This document shows positions 10,169-25,100 of a stretch of DNA of 64,000 nt, piece by piece. Position 1 is the first letter of the stretch. Every line of letters starts with the position of its first letter. Source of the DNA: Fragum whitleyi (Eukaryota > Mollusca > Bivalvia > Cardiida > Cardiidae); NCBI GenBank assembly GCA_948146395.1, contig OX411543.1:56783689-56847688 (forward strand), written 5' to 3'. The position numbers were made by a program, and so were the translations under genes. Below the pieces are notes generated by a model. It was given only the letters and a program-made list of their open reading frames with translations, made no database searches and had not been told where the DNA came from.

Positions 10169-13100
10169 GTAAGTTTAAGTTTGGTTTTATAGTCTTATAG
10201 TTAAACCCTTGTCATACTGAATAAAAACCTATATAAATAATTGCATCAAACCAAAAGTGCTGAAAAGCACTGGATGCACTAATTGGGAGGCTGTATTTAT
10301 TTTGAAAACACAATTTTTAAACTTTTCAAGTTTATATTGTCAAATATCTTTAAAAGTGAGTAATATTTGAAAAAAAACCTGATTTACTTTTACCTTAAAA
10401 GGAATGCCCCTTGGCTCCGCCCAGCCAGGGCAAAAATCATGGATTATAATAAAGAACAATCAAACATCCCAGAAATGATACCCTGCTTTACCCAGTGAGT
10501 TTCAGACTTGGGACGCTCACTTGTGCTTTGTTATCTTTCAAGCAGGATTATACTATGCTATTATCATGAATACTGACAATTTTCTAGCTTCTTGATAATT
10601 AATTGAGCAATAATCGTGGAGTTGTAGGACCATTATCTAGACAATCATGGAATGCAAATAAACAACTTCATGCTAAATCACTGTCAATCCACTACCTATG
10701 TCAAACTTGGATACATAAATATTTAGGTCTTTACTTTGACTCTATTTTGGGTAATTTAGAAAACAAAAATGTACAGACAGATACTTTTACGTTATACCAG
10801 TGATGTTATTGGTAATAGTATTGAATTATCTTAGGAAGTTGAAGATATTGTTAACTCATAATATTGTAATATTAATGATTGATTCAATCATGTTGTCTGT
10901 AATTTTGACTGTGTACAGGTACATGACTTGTAACTTAACCAATTACTACAAAACCACAGGTTTTTATGCTCCTGAAGAAAATAGCTTCTGAAGTAATTAT
11001 GGAAAATGAAGAAATTGCTTGTCACTCTTTTCCCACAATGTTTTCTTCTTCGAAGACAAAAAGAATTTTGAGATTTCCTTAGCAAAAAAAATGTTATCTT
11101 GTCCCGTTATGGATTGGACCAGTCTGATATTTTGTTGTCTTTCAAAAGGTTATATTGATGGCTCAGTGTGAATAGCTACTGCCTATAAACATGTAGGCAG
11201 TTGCAACTGTTTCGCGCTCAGTCATCAATATGCCTTATGGCCTTATTAGAAGCAAAAACATGGAGATAAAATAATGATAGAAAAAATAACCCTTGCATTG
11301 ATAATTAGAGAGGAAAATATGAAGCAAATCCTAAAAAAACTGTTTGTTCCTCACTTAAGAAATAAAATGATATCCTTTACAGATTCCATGTGGCTTGTCA
11401 GTTGGGCAGAGGTGATGTTATAGATCTGCTGATATCCCACGGTGCTGAAGTCAATGTTCTATCTATTCAAGGTGAGAAGCTTATACTCCACCAGCAAGTC
11501 TTTGGTGGTTGATAAGACTGTTGTAATTGCAGCTTAACCCTTGTCATAATGAATAATTACGTGGGTAAAATTGCATTAAAATAAATTTTATTTGATTGAA
11601 TGGAGTTTATGCCGCTTTCAACAATTTTTCAGTTATATCACAGAGCTGGAGCACCTTACCATGGATTCCTGGTATATCTCTCACCAGTACTACCATCACA
11701 TCCTTTCCTAGCCTCCAGCTGCTATCTCACATAGGTCTACGATTATCAACCCATTGGTGAGATACAAATAGTCGGAAATGCATTAAAATCAAAGTGCTGA
11801 AGGCTCTTCATGCTCTAACAGTGAGTCAGTATTTATTTTTGAAAATACAAGTTTTAAACTTCTCTTGTTTAAAAAGTGACATCAGGTGAAATAGACTAAG
11901 ATCAGACCACACATATGTGCAGCCTGATCTTTGTCTATGTCTCCTGTTAAAGCAGGTATATTCATGACAAGGGTTAATCTAAAGGAGCTGTATATATGGC
12001 ATTGCAGTCATCCACTTAGGATAGTTTTCCACATTTTGCTACTGTTATCAAGGTTGAAAAGAATATATGAAATGAAGACCAGGGTTTGACACTGACTTCT
12101 ATGAGTAAGGAGTCCATTTGACTCCCAAGCTATGAAATTAAGGAGACCAAGCTCAAAGTAAGGAGTCTGAATTTCATAATAGGCATAACTTTGTGGAAAG
12201 AAGAAATTGCTTGTGACAAGCAAATTCTTCTTTTCCACAAGTTTCTCCTTCAAAGGAGATGGTTTCCTTTGAAATAACTACTTTATGCAAGCAAATTTCG
12301 TGCAAATACGTACAGTTTTGATGAGGATTGAAAAAAAAACTGCCCTGAGTATTGATTAATTATTATGTTTGTAGAATTATTCTTGTATTAACCAGGGAGT
12401 CCATGGGACTTCTTACTTACAAAATAAAGGGGTCCCAACAAGTAAACAAGGAGTCTCAGACTCCCGAACTCCCCTTAGTGTTGAACCCTGAAGACTGGTT
12501 TGAGATAATTAAGAATGATTTGAAAATTCATATAATATATTGATGCATCAGTGCAAAACTATTGTAAGTACCTGTATATATTTATAAACACTTACAATGG
12601 TGTTGCCCTGATCCCTAGATATCCCTTCATTGATACAGTATTGTTTAGATTCCACATCTCTACCCTAACCCTATCTCCTCAGTAGTACTATGGAACTGAC
12701 CAGAAATTTAATTTTTGGCAAATCCCAATTAATCCTTGTCTGTTTTCAGGACTTAAGAAGAAAAGCAAGTTAAGTTTGAAATGAAACTGTCTAATGTCAT
12801 AGAAAATATTGTGCTTGCCAAAAGCAATTTCTTCTTTTCAGCAATATTTTGTAAGTAAGAATTCACAGGGATATTTAAAACTTCTCTACTGTACAACAAG
12901 GGATTAAAATAAATAAGGCCGCAGCCTGGGTATATTGACAGTTAATGAACTTTGTCAGTCAAATCAGAATAACTAGTGACACAATAAATCAAAGTACTGA
13001 AAGTACTGATAAGTTGGAATGCGTTCGAGAGACTAACGAAGCTGACGCCTCCCGCACACCACAGGTGATCACATAATATGTCTCGTCTTTTGACGGGCGT

Positions 13101-16100
13101 ATATAAATCAATCTATTTCAACAACGCGAGACGCTTAAACCCCTGAATCGCTATACAGGTCCGAATCTGATGAAAGAAAATGATAACAAGAGGGCCAGAA
13201 TTGCCCTAAACCGCTCACCTGAATTCGATTGGTTCAGTGGATCTTTCCCAAGAAACTTTCTGGCAAAGATTAAGTTGGCAATGGACAGCGGCCTCCCGAC
13301 TCTATAAACCGAAAGTGGGTTTTCGTTTATTTTACGGCTCTTTTTGCATGTTGTTTAAAAAGACCGGTTTTCGTAAGATTCTTCTTTTGGAAATAACGTG
13401 GGATTATGATGGTAAAACTTCATTATTTAGCTTCCTTTCAACATTTGATATTATTTGAATGACTGGATCATTAAATTGAAGAATACAAATGCGTTAAAAC
13501 CGTCATTCGATTAGGGGGGAACACTGAAAAATAACGAAAAACTTTCTTATTTGCATGGAAAGGTATGCTGAATTTTTCACTAAATCAAGGAAAAATACGG
13601 ATTATAAACATATCGGAAAATAAGAAAAATTCATTGGGTAATTTCTTCTAAAAATAGGTTTTTGTGGCATTTTTATCTAGTAAAATTACAAAAATTAGTG
13701 CATTTTTAACTTTTGAAAGCAAATTGTGCAAATGCAATTGATTAAAGAGAAATTTTCTTGTCAGCAGCCATTGTGTACATGTATAAGGTCTATCAAAATG
13801 TATGTGTTTTATAGCTATAACTTAGTACAGGCTTTAAAGGAATATAACCGTTTTACTGAAAAATGGCCTATACCACTCAAGGGCAGATAACTCTAGCATG
13901 AAAACGAGCGTGGTAAGGTACCTTCAAATTTTGATATAATGACTACACAATGTTAATCTACAACATATGTGACCAAGAAAAAAATTCATTGGGCGGAAAA
14001 AAATGACGCCATGTGTCCATTGCTACCTTAATTCAAATTTGCCTAATTGTGAAGAGGAGGCATTATTCGAATTATAAGCAGTCATTATAGACCCTGCCAA
14101 CCCATTCATTACAGAGGAGACACAAAATTAGCCCTACCCTGCCACGCCCATATTTATGGGCTAATGAAAATTTTGAAATTTGAACAATATTTAAAGAGGG
14201 GCATCAAAGGAGCATTCTTGTAAAGTTTCATTGAAATCTGCCCAGTGGTTCAGGAGGAGATGTCGTTCAAAGATTTTGGGCTCAAAATAAGCCCCGCCCT
14301 GTCATACCCATATTTATTAGCATATTAGAATATAGCGGCAATTTTGAACAGGGTCACCAAGGAATCATTCTGGCAAAATTTCATTGAAATTGGCCCAACG
14401 GTTTAGGAGAAGAAGACGTTTTAAGAAAGATACCCACGCACGACGGACGACGGAGATCCTAAAAGCTCCCCTTGCTTGAGCACGTTGTGCTCAGCTGAGC
14501 TAAAAAGGAAGAAAATAATACGGACCATACAGCCGACTAATGTACGCACAGGCGAACACTTATACACTCAAAACAGTTTTTTATCTCATTTTTCAAATGA
14601 CTTCTGCTTCAGTTTAGTTATCAATAATATTTTTAATAAGAAGTGTCGCAAAGTGGACCTCAACAAGTGATTTGTCCATGATGAAAAGCTATTTTCACAG
14701 GGAAGTCGTTACTTCATGAGTTGGAATCTCAAGACAATTTTTGGACGGAGTTCAATTGTGATTTCGACATTTGTGACTCCAAAATTGGACAATTTCTCGG
14801 GTCATTGGCAACATTTGTGTCAAGTTTTATGACTTGGGTCAATTGGTTGTTCAGATAGATTGGAAACTGTTAAAATTAACTGATGACCATGACATGTATG
14901 ACCCCGAAATAATGGGGCATTTCTTTGGGACATGGGCAATATTTGTGTAAAGTTTCGTTATTGCAGGTCAATTGCTTCTCCGTTTATCAAGCGGAAAGCA
15001 AAAGGTCAATGGACTGAGAGACAGACATGATTAAATCAATATATGCTCCTCTACTTCTGAGTTTGGGTACAGTTAATAACATCGTGAAATTGATAAGGTA
15101 GACGATTTTTGAATGATTTAGGCATGATGCTGAATGAGTGAGCAGAGCGAGTTTTTAGTGAAATTTAAGGGAGGGAATCCAATATCGCTTATTTTGTTCA
15201 GGATGAACAAAATTAGCGATATATAAAACCTATAAAAATTATGCATAAAAGTTCAATCAATAGCTTTCTATTTCGCCAAGAACCAATCAGACGCTTTAAC
15301 TTTAAATTGTGTCAGTGAAATCGCGATTTGGTTCTTGCTTAATTCATTTTGAATGTACATGTTGATCTTATTTTTTTAATAACTTTGAGCGTTTTTGAAT
15401 GGTTTGAGTGAGTGTTTGGAATGAATGAATGGAGCGCTGTGTGAGCGATTAAGAATGTTTTTTATTGAGATGAATGTCCATTTCACGCTGTAACTAACTG
15501 TATGATGGTGCTCTTAAAAGTGTTGATGTGTAAGAATGTGAAAATATTTATTAACTTTCAAAGTGTATCATCACTCTAAGAAAAGATTTTTAGTTCGTAG
15601 TTTAGACAGAAATTTACAATATAACACCTTGTCAAAAGTTAAATGTGTAATAAGGTCGTTTAGAAAGAGAAACTATACCTTTAAAAGAATCTATAACATA
15701 ATTCTACGAAAAACAGGTCGCGACCTCACCAAATAAGCAGATCACGTGATTGATCTGTGCTATTGCCACAATACTGAGAAAACAGATCGCGATATTACCA
15801 AATAAGCAGATCACATGATTGGTTAGTGCTTTGGTCAATTGCTGACCTTATAAGAATTGACTTATCACATGATTTCCAAATATAGTAATGCAAACATGTG
15901 ATACTATTATATTCGTACGCAACTTTCAATAAATATCGTTTAAAACATAAATGGGCGTGTTAATAATATACATGAAGTGACAGTTGCGTAATTGTACAGC
16001 ATTATTACTTTTTGATGAAATAAACTGTATGTCTTTGTCAAATTGAGATATACAAAATAGGCCGAAGTGAATTCACATCCTGTTCACGTGATATGTGTTC

Positions 16101-19100
16101 TCAAAAAACCCGAAATGAAATTATCTTGTGTTCATTTTGCGGTTTTGCTAAATCTAAGTTGGAATTGCTCCGCATTCCAACTTAACAAGCATTATCTTCT
16201 TTTTCCACAATCTTTTCTGAGGTATCCAATTACAGTATGTATTGTAAAATTGAATGATTGCACAGTAAGGGGTTATAATATGGGTTGTACCCTGGGTAAA
16301 CTGACAGTTAATGATTGTTATCTATCAGATCAAAATAGTCAGTGACAGACAGTTAAAAAGATTCACCATTTGTGACAAGGTGTATTCAAGACTAAATTCT
16401 TTTGATCTTTTGTTATCCCTTTATGGTATGTCATATGTAATACATATAAGAGTGAATAAACCATGCAATTATTGCAGATTTCTAGAATTTGTTGTAGAAA
16501 TTGCACTTGTTCTGACCAGACATTTACTTGTTTTAGCTTCTGCCAAAGCAGATATATTCAGGGTTCATCTTAGGTGTATTTCTTAACAGTTGTCATGCTG
16601 AATAAAAAATCGTTTTTCAGAATTGCACTCAAATCAAAGTACTGAAAGCCCTGGAATCCAGGGGTGTAGATAATCTTTCTTTTTGAACGTTTAATTCACT
16701 AACAATTCTGCCTTCCAAGGGGGACAAACAGGTGGTGTTGACTAAGATAAGACTGCACATAGGTGCAGGCTGATCTTTGTCTATACCTCCTGTCTAAACA
16801 GGAATATTCCGGATTCAGCATGACAAGGATTAAGATTATTAAGATTCATACCAAGATTTGTAAGATAAAGTGCCTCAAGCAAAAGGCAAATTGTTAAAAA
16901 TGTCACGCACGGGCTCAAATATTATTAATATGAAGGGAGAAAATTCTCATCTTCAAGTCTGAATATGGATTTAAGCTGTTTAAGGTAAAGGATAAGATTA
17001 TCTATGTAAATCTGTTTTATGCATTGTAGTGAAACCAAGATTACTACTGTACCTGCCATGTTTGATTTATTTGAAAAATTTTGATGAAATTCTTTAACCA
17101 TCACTTTATATGATAATGTTTTTGACAATTTCATGTAATATTTGATCTTAAATCTAAATTTAGCTTTTTTTCTCATTTATTTGTGCTGTTTTGCTTTCAG
17201 TTATGATAAATGATGAAGATGAACTTGTGTCCAGATATCTTAATTATCATGCTGAACCCATAATATTTATGCTTAAGCAGATAGTATAGACAAAGATCAG
17301 GCTGCACACATGTGCAGTCTGATCTTTGTCTATACCATCTGATTTCTCTTGAAACCAGGAATGTTTCGATTTTAAATAACGATCTTACAATTAGTGTCTC
17401 CAGTGCTTTCAGCTCTTTGAATTTGTGGCAATTGGACAAGGTGTTCTTTCAGAATGACAATGTTTGAATGTCAACATTTTTCTTTGTTTATTGATGAGAA
17501 AGTATACATTTCCAAAATTATATCAGCTCGGCTGTTTTGGGGACAAACGCCTATTCAGAATACAGAACACATAATTATTTGGAACGCCGATCGATCCCAT
17601 CAATAAACATCTGCAGATTCCAAGGTCAAGGTCATTTGATAAGTTCAGGCTTTAAAAAACTTTTCTATCAGGGATATAATGTGTCTCAGCTGCATCTTGT
17701 TTTTTATTCTAAATTACATACTTTTTCCTGTGTGTTCCAATTCTTATAAATTGTATATTCTTGTATATTGTATATTGTTTATATCACACACCAATATACT
17801 GGTAGCTTTTTCAGAGAAATGGAAGAAAATAGGAAAAAAAAATTCGTTCAATTCTTTGATATTTTTTTCAGGTAATACGTCACTACAGATAGCTTCCAGG
17901 GAAGGTTGGCATGGCATTGTTGAAAAGTTGATTGAGGTAATTATTATACTTACAGAGTAATAGAATACGTTGATTGACTAAGAAAATAATAACATAGCAG
18001 GGGTCAGAATTCCCAAGCCAGACTGACACTTGTCTGACATGGGCTTTTCTATCTGTAGACAAGTACATTTTTGGAGACTACATGTCTGTGGACTAGAAAA
18101 TACCAGGACAAATCTTAGAATGGTACCTATTAAATAAAAGAATAAGCCCAATTTTAGTACCAAAAAGTAGAAACCATTGCGTTCCAGCATTTTCTTCTTC
18201 TAAAGCAATGTTTTCTCAAAATGTACGTATTTTGATCTTGAGTACAAGTTGAGAAAATATGTATTTCTGCATCTCTCGATAGCTTACTTTATATCTTCCA
18301 CCAGTGGGTTGATAGTTGTAGACCTATGTGGGATAGCAGCTGGAGGCTAGAAAAGGATGTGTTGGTAGAACTGGTTTAAGAAATATCAGGAATCAATTGT
18401 TAGGTGCTTCAGCCGCCATGATATATCTGTGAGACTGTTGAAAGCAGCGTAAATTCCATGCAAACAAACAAATCACTTGTTTTAAATAAAAATCAATTTA
18501 CACTGAAACAAACAATTATCCTCTATGAAATTTTTCGATGTTCTAAATAAAGAAATGCTTGTGGAAAAGAGGAAAGTTCAGGTTCAACAATTTGATATTC
18601 ATATAGGTTTCACCCAGCATGTTATAGACTAACTGTCTGGTTTAAACCAAAATTTCACAGACAATCATATCTGTCCTCAAGTGAGACAAATTACTCCCAA
18701 ATGGTATAATTTCTTTTTGTGTCTAACATATTTCCTTCTTTCACAAAACTATTGTAGAGTGATTTAGGTCACCAAGACTTCATTTCAGTTGACCCTTATC
18801 ATGCTGAATGGAAATTTTGTTTCAAACAAATTGCCAATTTATGATATATGAAAACAATTTGGCTACAGTTTTACCCACACTAATTTGGTACTGAAACGGA
18901 CAGTGTATTTAGGTAAAGATCAGGCTGCATACCTGTGCAGTTTGATGATAGTCTATACTTTATTGCCATGATATGTATATGTGACCTGTCTCGCAAAAAG
19001 GGACCATCGGGGAACCCTGTAAAATAAATATTTGAAAAAGAAATTGTTCCTAGTACAGGTCAACCAGAGGTCACATTTCAAAAATTTACTATTTTTCAAC

Positions 19101-22100
19101 CTCTGAATAGATATTATAGTCTTTATTTTTATGCAAAAATAGCGTCAATTCACATTTTTTGAGTGTTAACATTTACTAAGGACCCTTAAAATGCTTTAGC
19201 GCCCTCGTTCTTCGCACTCGGGCAATAATTCTGGGCCTCTGCAAAATGTTAACGCCCTCAAAAACGTGAATTGACCCTATATTAAACTTAGCCAAGATTT
19301 TTATTCAGCATGACTGGGATTTAATAAGGGGAGAAGGTTAGCAGGAAAGTTTTGACAAAACATAAGCTTTTTATCCAGACATTCAGACCTGCTAGAGTTG
19401 AGCTTGATAAAATGTTTGATTGTGCCACTTATCAAATTGTTACAGAATATTTCTGTGGCTTGTTCACCCACCCATGGTGTCCTGCTGTGTCTCTCAGCAG
19501 TACAGACATAACTTTTCATTTAGGCCGCCAGCTGCTCATCCTAGGTCTTCTTCTTATCATATGCCCATTGGTGGGTAAAGGAAAATTAATGTAGACAGGA
19601 TTCTTATTTTTCATGTAGAGTTCTTGTTTTATGTATCATTACAGGCTGGTGGAGTAATAGATCATAGAGATGGGATGAGTCTAACTGCTTTACACCATGC
19701 TGTTGTGAGAGAGCGTACTCAATGTGTTCAAGTCCTCCTACATCATGGGGCTGACCCAAATGTTAGGGATAAGGTTAGTTTTGTATCAGGTTAACTAGTC
19801 ATGAACTTGACTTGCTATTTGATTTTTGCGTCAGTGATCTCCCTTAGTAAAAGATGTGAAAATAAATAAGACACTTAACAGCCCAGCATTCGGAATGACA
19901 AAACAGTACAAACTGTTTGCAAATTATACCCCACTTTGCATGTTCTTTTGCATGCAAAGTGGGGTATAATTTACAAACAGTTTGCACTGTTTTGTCATCC
20001 TGAATGCAGGGCCTAATGGATTCGAAGATATTACCACAAACTTATTGTGCCAATAAATATATAGCCAATAACAATAGTTCTTCCCTTTCCCCTACATTAA
20101 GGTGGCAATGGACAGCGGTCTCCCAACTCTATAAACTGGGAAGTGGGTTTTTGTTTATTTTACGGCTCTTTTTGCCATGTGTCTATTGCTACCTTAAAAC
20201 AAAAAAAAAAGAACAAAAATTAGCATAATGCTCATCACTGGTGGTCTTTCTGTGTATAATGATGATACAGATTGATCTTATGACTCTTACCTTTTTTATA
20301 CACCACCTGAGGCAGACATATATTGGTGTCATCTCCTCCGTCCGTCTGTCTGTCCATCCGTCCGTCCATCTGTCTGTCCGTCCGTCTTTCCACTTTTCTT
20401 GTCAACGCAACTCCTCCTAAGTTTCTGGCTGGATCTTCTTGAAACTTGGTCAATGTTATCACCTCAATTGGTAGATTTGCATGAAGGAAGGATTTTATGG
20501 TTCGTTGATTTTTGCCTGAGTTATGCCCCTTAAAAACTTAGTCTCTGGGACTTAATGTCCGTTCACTTTTCTTGTCAACTCCTCCTAAGTTTCCCCTAAA
20601 AAACTTAGTCTCTGGGGCTTATTGCCTCAGTTATGCCCCCTTAAAATTTAGTCTCTGGGGCTTATTGAAATTGCAGCCTTGCGAATGCAACTCTTCCTAA
20701 GTTTCTGGCTGGATCTAAATGAAACTTGGTGGATGTTATAACAGAAATTGGTAGATGGGCATGAAGTAAGGATTTTATGGTTCATTAATTTTACCCTAAA
20801 TTATGCCCCCATGAAACTAAGTATCTGGGGCTTATTGAAATTGCAGCCTTTTGAACGCAACTCCTCCTTACTCTTTGTTTTTATTTAAATGAAACTTGGT
20901 CAATGTCATCACCATAATTTGTAGATGTACATGGATCAAGGATTTTATGGCTCATTTATTTCCCTGAATTATGCCCCCTTAAAACTTAGTGTCTGGGGCT
21001 TATTGAAATTGTAGCCTTGTGATGGCGACCCCTCCTAACTTTTTGTCTTGATTTATATGAAACTTGGTCTTTTTGAATTTGGTTCTGTCAAAATAACTAG
21101 TGTCTACAATTATTTTCGTGAAACAGCAGCAAAGTGGCAGCATATTTTGTGACTATGGCACTCTTGTTTTATGGTTGAGGCATTTTAATCCTTTTCTTCT
21201 GTTGGAAAATTTTAGCTTATCCAAATCAAAGAATTTACAGTTGAAAAGCAAAGATGGGCACACTTTGATTAGTAACTATCTTATAATGAAGAAGATTTTA
21301 TAGAAAAACGGAAAAAAAACTTCTTTCTATTCTACAATAATATCTTAAGTCTTATACTACTGGAACATTTTCATGGGACTTTAGAAAGCTTAAAGCAAAA
21401 GACTGCCCTCTTAAAAGATGATTGTATAATTCAGTAAATCAAATTTCCAACTTTTATTACAGACGGGGAAGCCACCCTTGTTTTATGCTGCATATTCTGG
21501 GTATTTAAATATTTGTAAAGAACTGCTGGATAAAGGGGCTATGGTGAATGCCTTAGACGATCAGAAATTGTGAGTAATTAAGCTCTGATATACAGCCCAT
21601 CTTGCTCAAGCAACATAGTATTAGCAACCACATTCATTTAGTGACGAATGTTATTTATCGACCCTTCATCAAACCAAATTATGTTTAAAATGTAGATATA
21701 ATTGCTCTCAAAACTTATTGTACATAAATTCTATGTTGTTCAAGAACAACAGAATTGTGTCTGTCATTGACACGGGTCTAAAGAGTTTCTGTGAAATTTT
21801 CAGTAAAAAGCATTGTAGAGATTCAAAAAATTATTTATATAAAAGCAATCTCTTCACTTTTCAATTATGTTTCCTAAACTTTTATGCTTGAAAGTATTAA
21901 GATAGTGGACCTGTGATAGTTCCGTAACATTTCAGAACTTATTCTCTTTCTCAATGTTTATTAAGGTTTCCTAATGAAAATCATCAGGAAAACTCGGTTA
22001 ACCTTGTTTAAGTTCATAACTTCCAAAACATTGCATAACTATTTCAGGTCCACTACCTGGATTGTGTTGGCTAAGGTTAATTCCTTCAAAGGAAATAGGA

Positions 22101-25100
22101 AAAAGAAACATAAGTTTCTTATTCTTTCAGAAATTTAGGACAAATAGGTTGTCTCCCTTGACATAAAGTATCTTATTTCAAGAGGCACATGATGAAAATC
22201 AATAGTTGGTGTAGTACAGTCTTGCACTGAACCCTTGACATATGAATTCAACCCTTTATTATATTTACAGGACACCATTAATTGCTGCCTCTAAACAGGG
22301 CCATGCTGATGTCTGCGAGTTTTTGTTGAAGAAGGGGGCTGATCCGAGTCTTCTTGATATAAATGGTTTGTGTAACATTTATTTGCATTGTGTGATAGAA
22401 AGAGAATAATTTGTTAGTATCTTAACCCTTGTCATGCTGATACCGGAATATTCCTGCTTTGGCAGGAGGTATAGACAAACATCAGCCTGCACGTATGTGC
22501 AGTCTGATCTTAGTCCATACAACCTGATTTTCCTTTTCAAACCAGAAAAGTTTCAGAAATTAAATGTTTGAAAGCAAATGCTGACTCACAAGTAGGAAAT
22601 ATAGAGCTTTCAGCACTTTGATTTGTATATAATTTTGCCATTGTCTTTTCATTCAGCATGATAAGGGTTAAAATATCCAAGTTATCTGGTTGAGGTTGGG
22701 AGAATTTATCATGAGGAGGCTTTGCCGAGGGAAGATATTTTCTCATAGCAGGGACCAGATAACATGGATATTTTAAGACACTTACATGTTATTAGTCCCC
22801 TACCGGTGTTCACACCGGAGGGGACTATAGGTTTGCCCTCCGTCTGTCCGTCCGTCTGTCCGTCCGTCCGTCTGTCCGCTCAAATCTGGATCCCGCGATA
22901 ACTTAATAACTAAGCAAGCGTTATTGATGAAAGTTGGTATATGACTAGATGGCAATGTGTAGATTATGCACATCATTTTATTTTTGTTTTTCGACTTAAA
23001 TTGAGGTTGCTATGGTTACAGAAATAGTGAAAATATGGACAAAAATGGGATCCTGCGATAAGATAATAACTAAGCAAGCTAGTTTGATGAGACTTGGTAT
23101 ATGACTATATGGCAATGTGTAGATTATGCACATCATTTTATTTTTGTTTTTAGATTAAAATTGTTGTTGCTATGGTTACGGAAATAGTGAAAATATGGCA
23201 AAAAATATTGGATCCTGCGATAAGTTAATAAGTAAGCAAGCTAATTTGATGAGACTTGGTATATGACTAGATGGCAATGTGTAGATTATGCACATCATTT
23301 TATCTTTGTTCTTTGAAAAAAAGTGCAATTGCTATAGTAACGGAAATAGTGAAAATATGGCAAAAAATGGATCCTGCAATAACTTAATAACTAAGCAAGC
23401 TAACTTGATGAAACCTGTTTTAAAATGTAAAAAAAATTATAAGCCATGTTAGTCAGGGTGGTGATGCAGCAGTATTAATCACCTCCAGTGAAAGTTCTCA
23501 TTTCTTACCAACAAGACTGAAGAAAAACATCTTGGATCAGACAAGGTAACTGTTATTGATACTATTTCTTGCATCTGTCTATTGCTTGCATGAATTGTAT
23601 AGTGGGCACAGCAGAGACAACAACTCATGTAAGTCTTGTTTAACCCTTTAACAAGACCTGGTTTTGACGTCCCTGATAGAATTGGCGTGGGAAAACATTG
23701 AGACAAACAAAGCCGGTAGGGGACTTATGCCCATGTCCAACATGGCTCTTGTTCTATTTATCTTGCAATCATTTTCAGTGGTTAATAATGATAATCCCTT
23801 AAAATTCTGAAATTCAGGAGAAAGTGTTTCTAAAAATAGACTGCCTGCTATCATATTATGTTATCAGACAGGTGATATCAGGTCAATACAGGCTTTGTTG
23901 CATGATTAAAAATTGATTCAAAATTAAATTGCAATAAAAGCAGAAGGGAAAATGCAGTTCCAATGCTTAATAAAACATGACCTTATTGAGGTGATATTGA
24001 AATCAGGTCAATAGTAGAAGAGAAAGATAAATGGTTTACCAATATCCTGCTGAATTCAAGTATTGTCAAAGTAATTGCTATACTTTGGACATTTCAACCT
24101 TCCTATATCAATTATTCCCACAAAAATTCATTAAAAAGCAGGTAGTGTAGGATAAGGTCAGGCTGTACAGAATTATCTTAGTCTATACTGTTTACAAAAG
24201 CTTTTTGTGCCAAGGGAATATGTCATGAATAGCATTATGATGCCTCAGCGCAAAATAGTTGTAACTGCCTATATGTTTATAGGCAGTTACAGCTTTTTTT
24301 GCCTTGAGCCATCAATTAGAAGGGTTCACCTTAGAACATTGTTACTTCTAAAGATTGGAAAAATATACGATGATGTTCAGTGTATTGAGAGTTCATTGGG
24401 TTACTATAATGCTACGTGTGATAATGAAATTGAATTATGAAATTATATTGAGAATGTGATCTGAATCATGAAGTAGGCATTCTTTGGATACATGGCTGGG
24501 AAACTAGATTAAGTGTTTGTTTTACGCTGTCATGTTATAATGTGACAGGATTTGTAAATTAGAAATATTTCAATGGCTCAGTGCTAAACAGTTGTTACTG
24601 CCTATAAAAATATTGGCTGTTACAACTGATTCTTGCTGATCTGTTGATCTGTCCCAGAATTGTTTTGGGCGAATTTCTTTGACAATTCTATGTTCTGTTT
24701 TACCATTTTTGGCAGCTTACTAAATTTGTTCATATTTTTGATATCACTGATATTACAAAAGGCATATTTGTCGTAAATTTTATCTAGAATTGTCTTAAAT
24801 TATATGCTCATTTCCTCATAGAAATTGGTTAAATAAGTTCATGTCAACTATATTATGATCTTCTGTTAATCCATGTGTTTCTCTTTTTTTAGCTCACCTG
24901 AGCACAAAGTGCTCAAGGTGAGCTTTTGTGATCACTCACTGTCCGTCGTCCGTCTGTCCGTCCGTCTGTCCTTCCGTCTGTCCGTCTGTCAACAATTTCT
25001 TTAAACATCTTCTCCTCCTAAACCACTGGGCCAATCAAGCTGAAACTTGACAGGGATGTTCCTTGGATAAAGTTCTTTAAAAGTTGTTAAAAGAATTTAA

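Larger units (their letters stand above)
23753..24890. other. Intron 6, middle: foldback copies only
   Basis: Foldback family R copies lie at 24238-24316 and 24571-24642, and a family P remnant near 24140-24195. Nothing else is recognised. Confidence -1.

Noticed and set aside
16067..16586. Two overlapping ORFs of about 91 residues
   Set aside because: They overlap in different frames, have no domain or splice support, and sit between decayed repeats.
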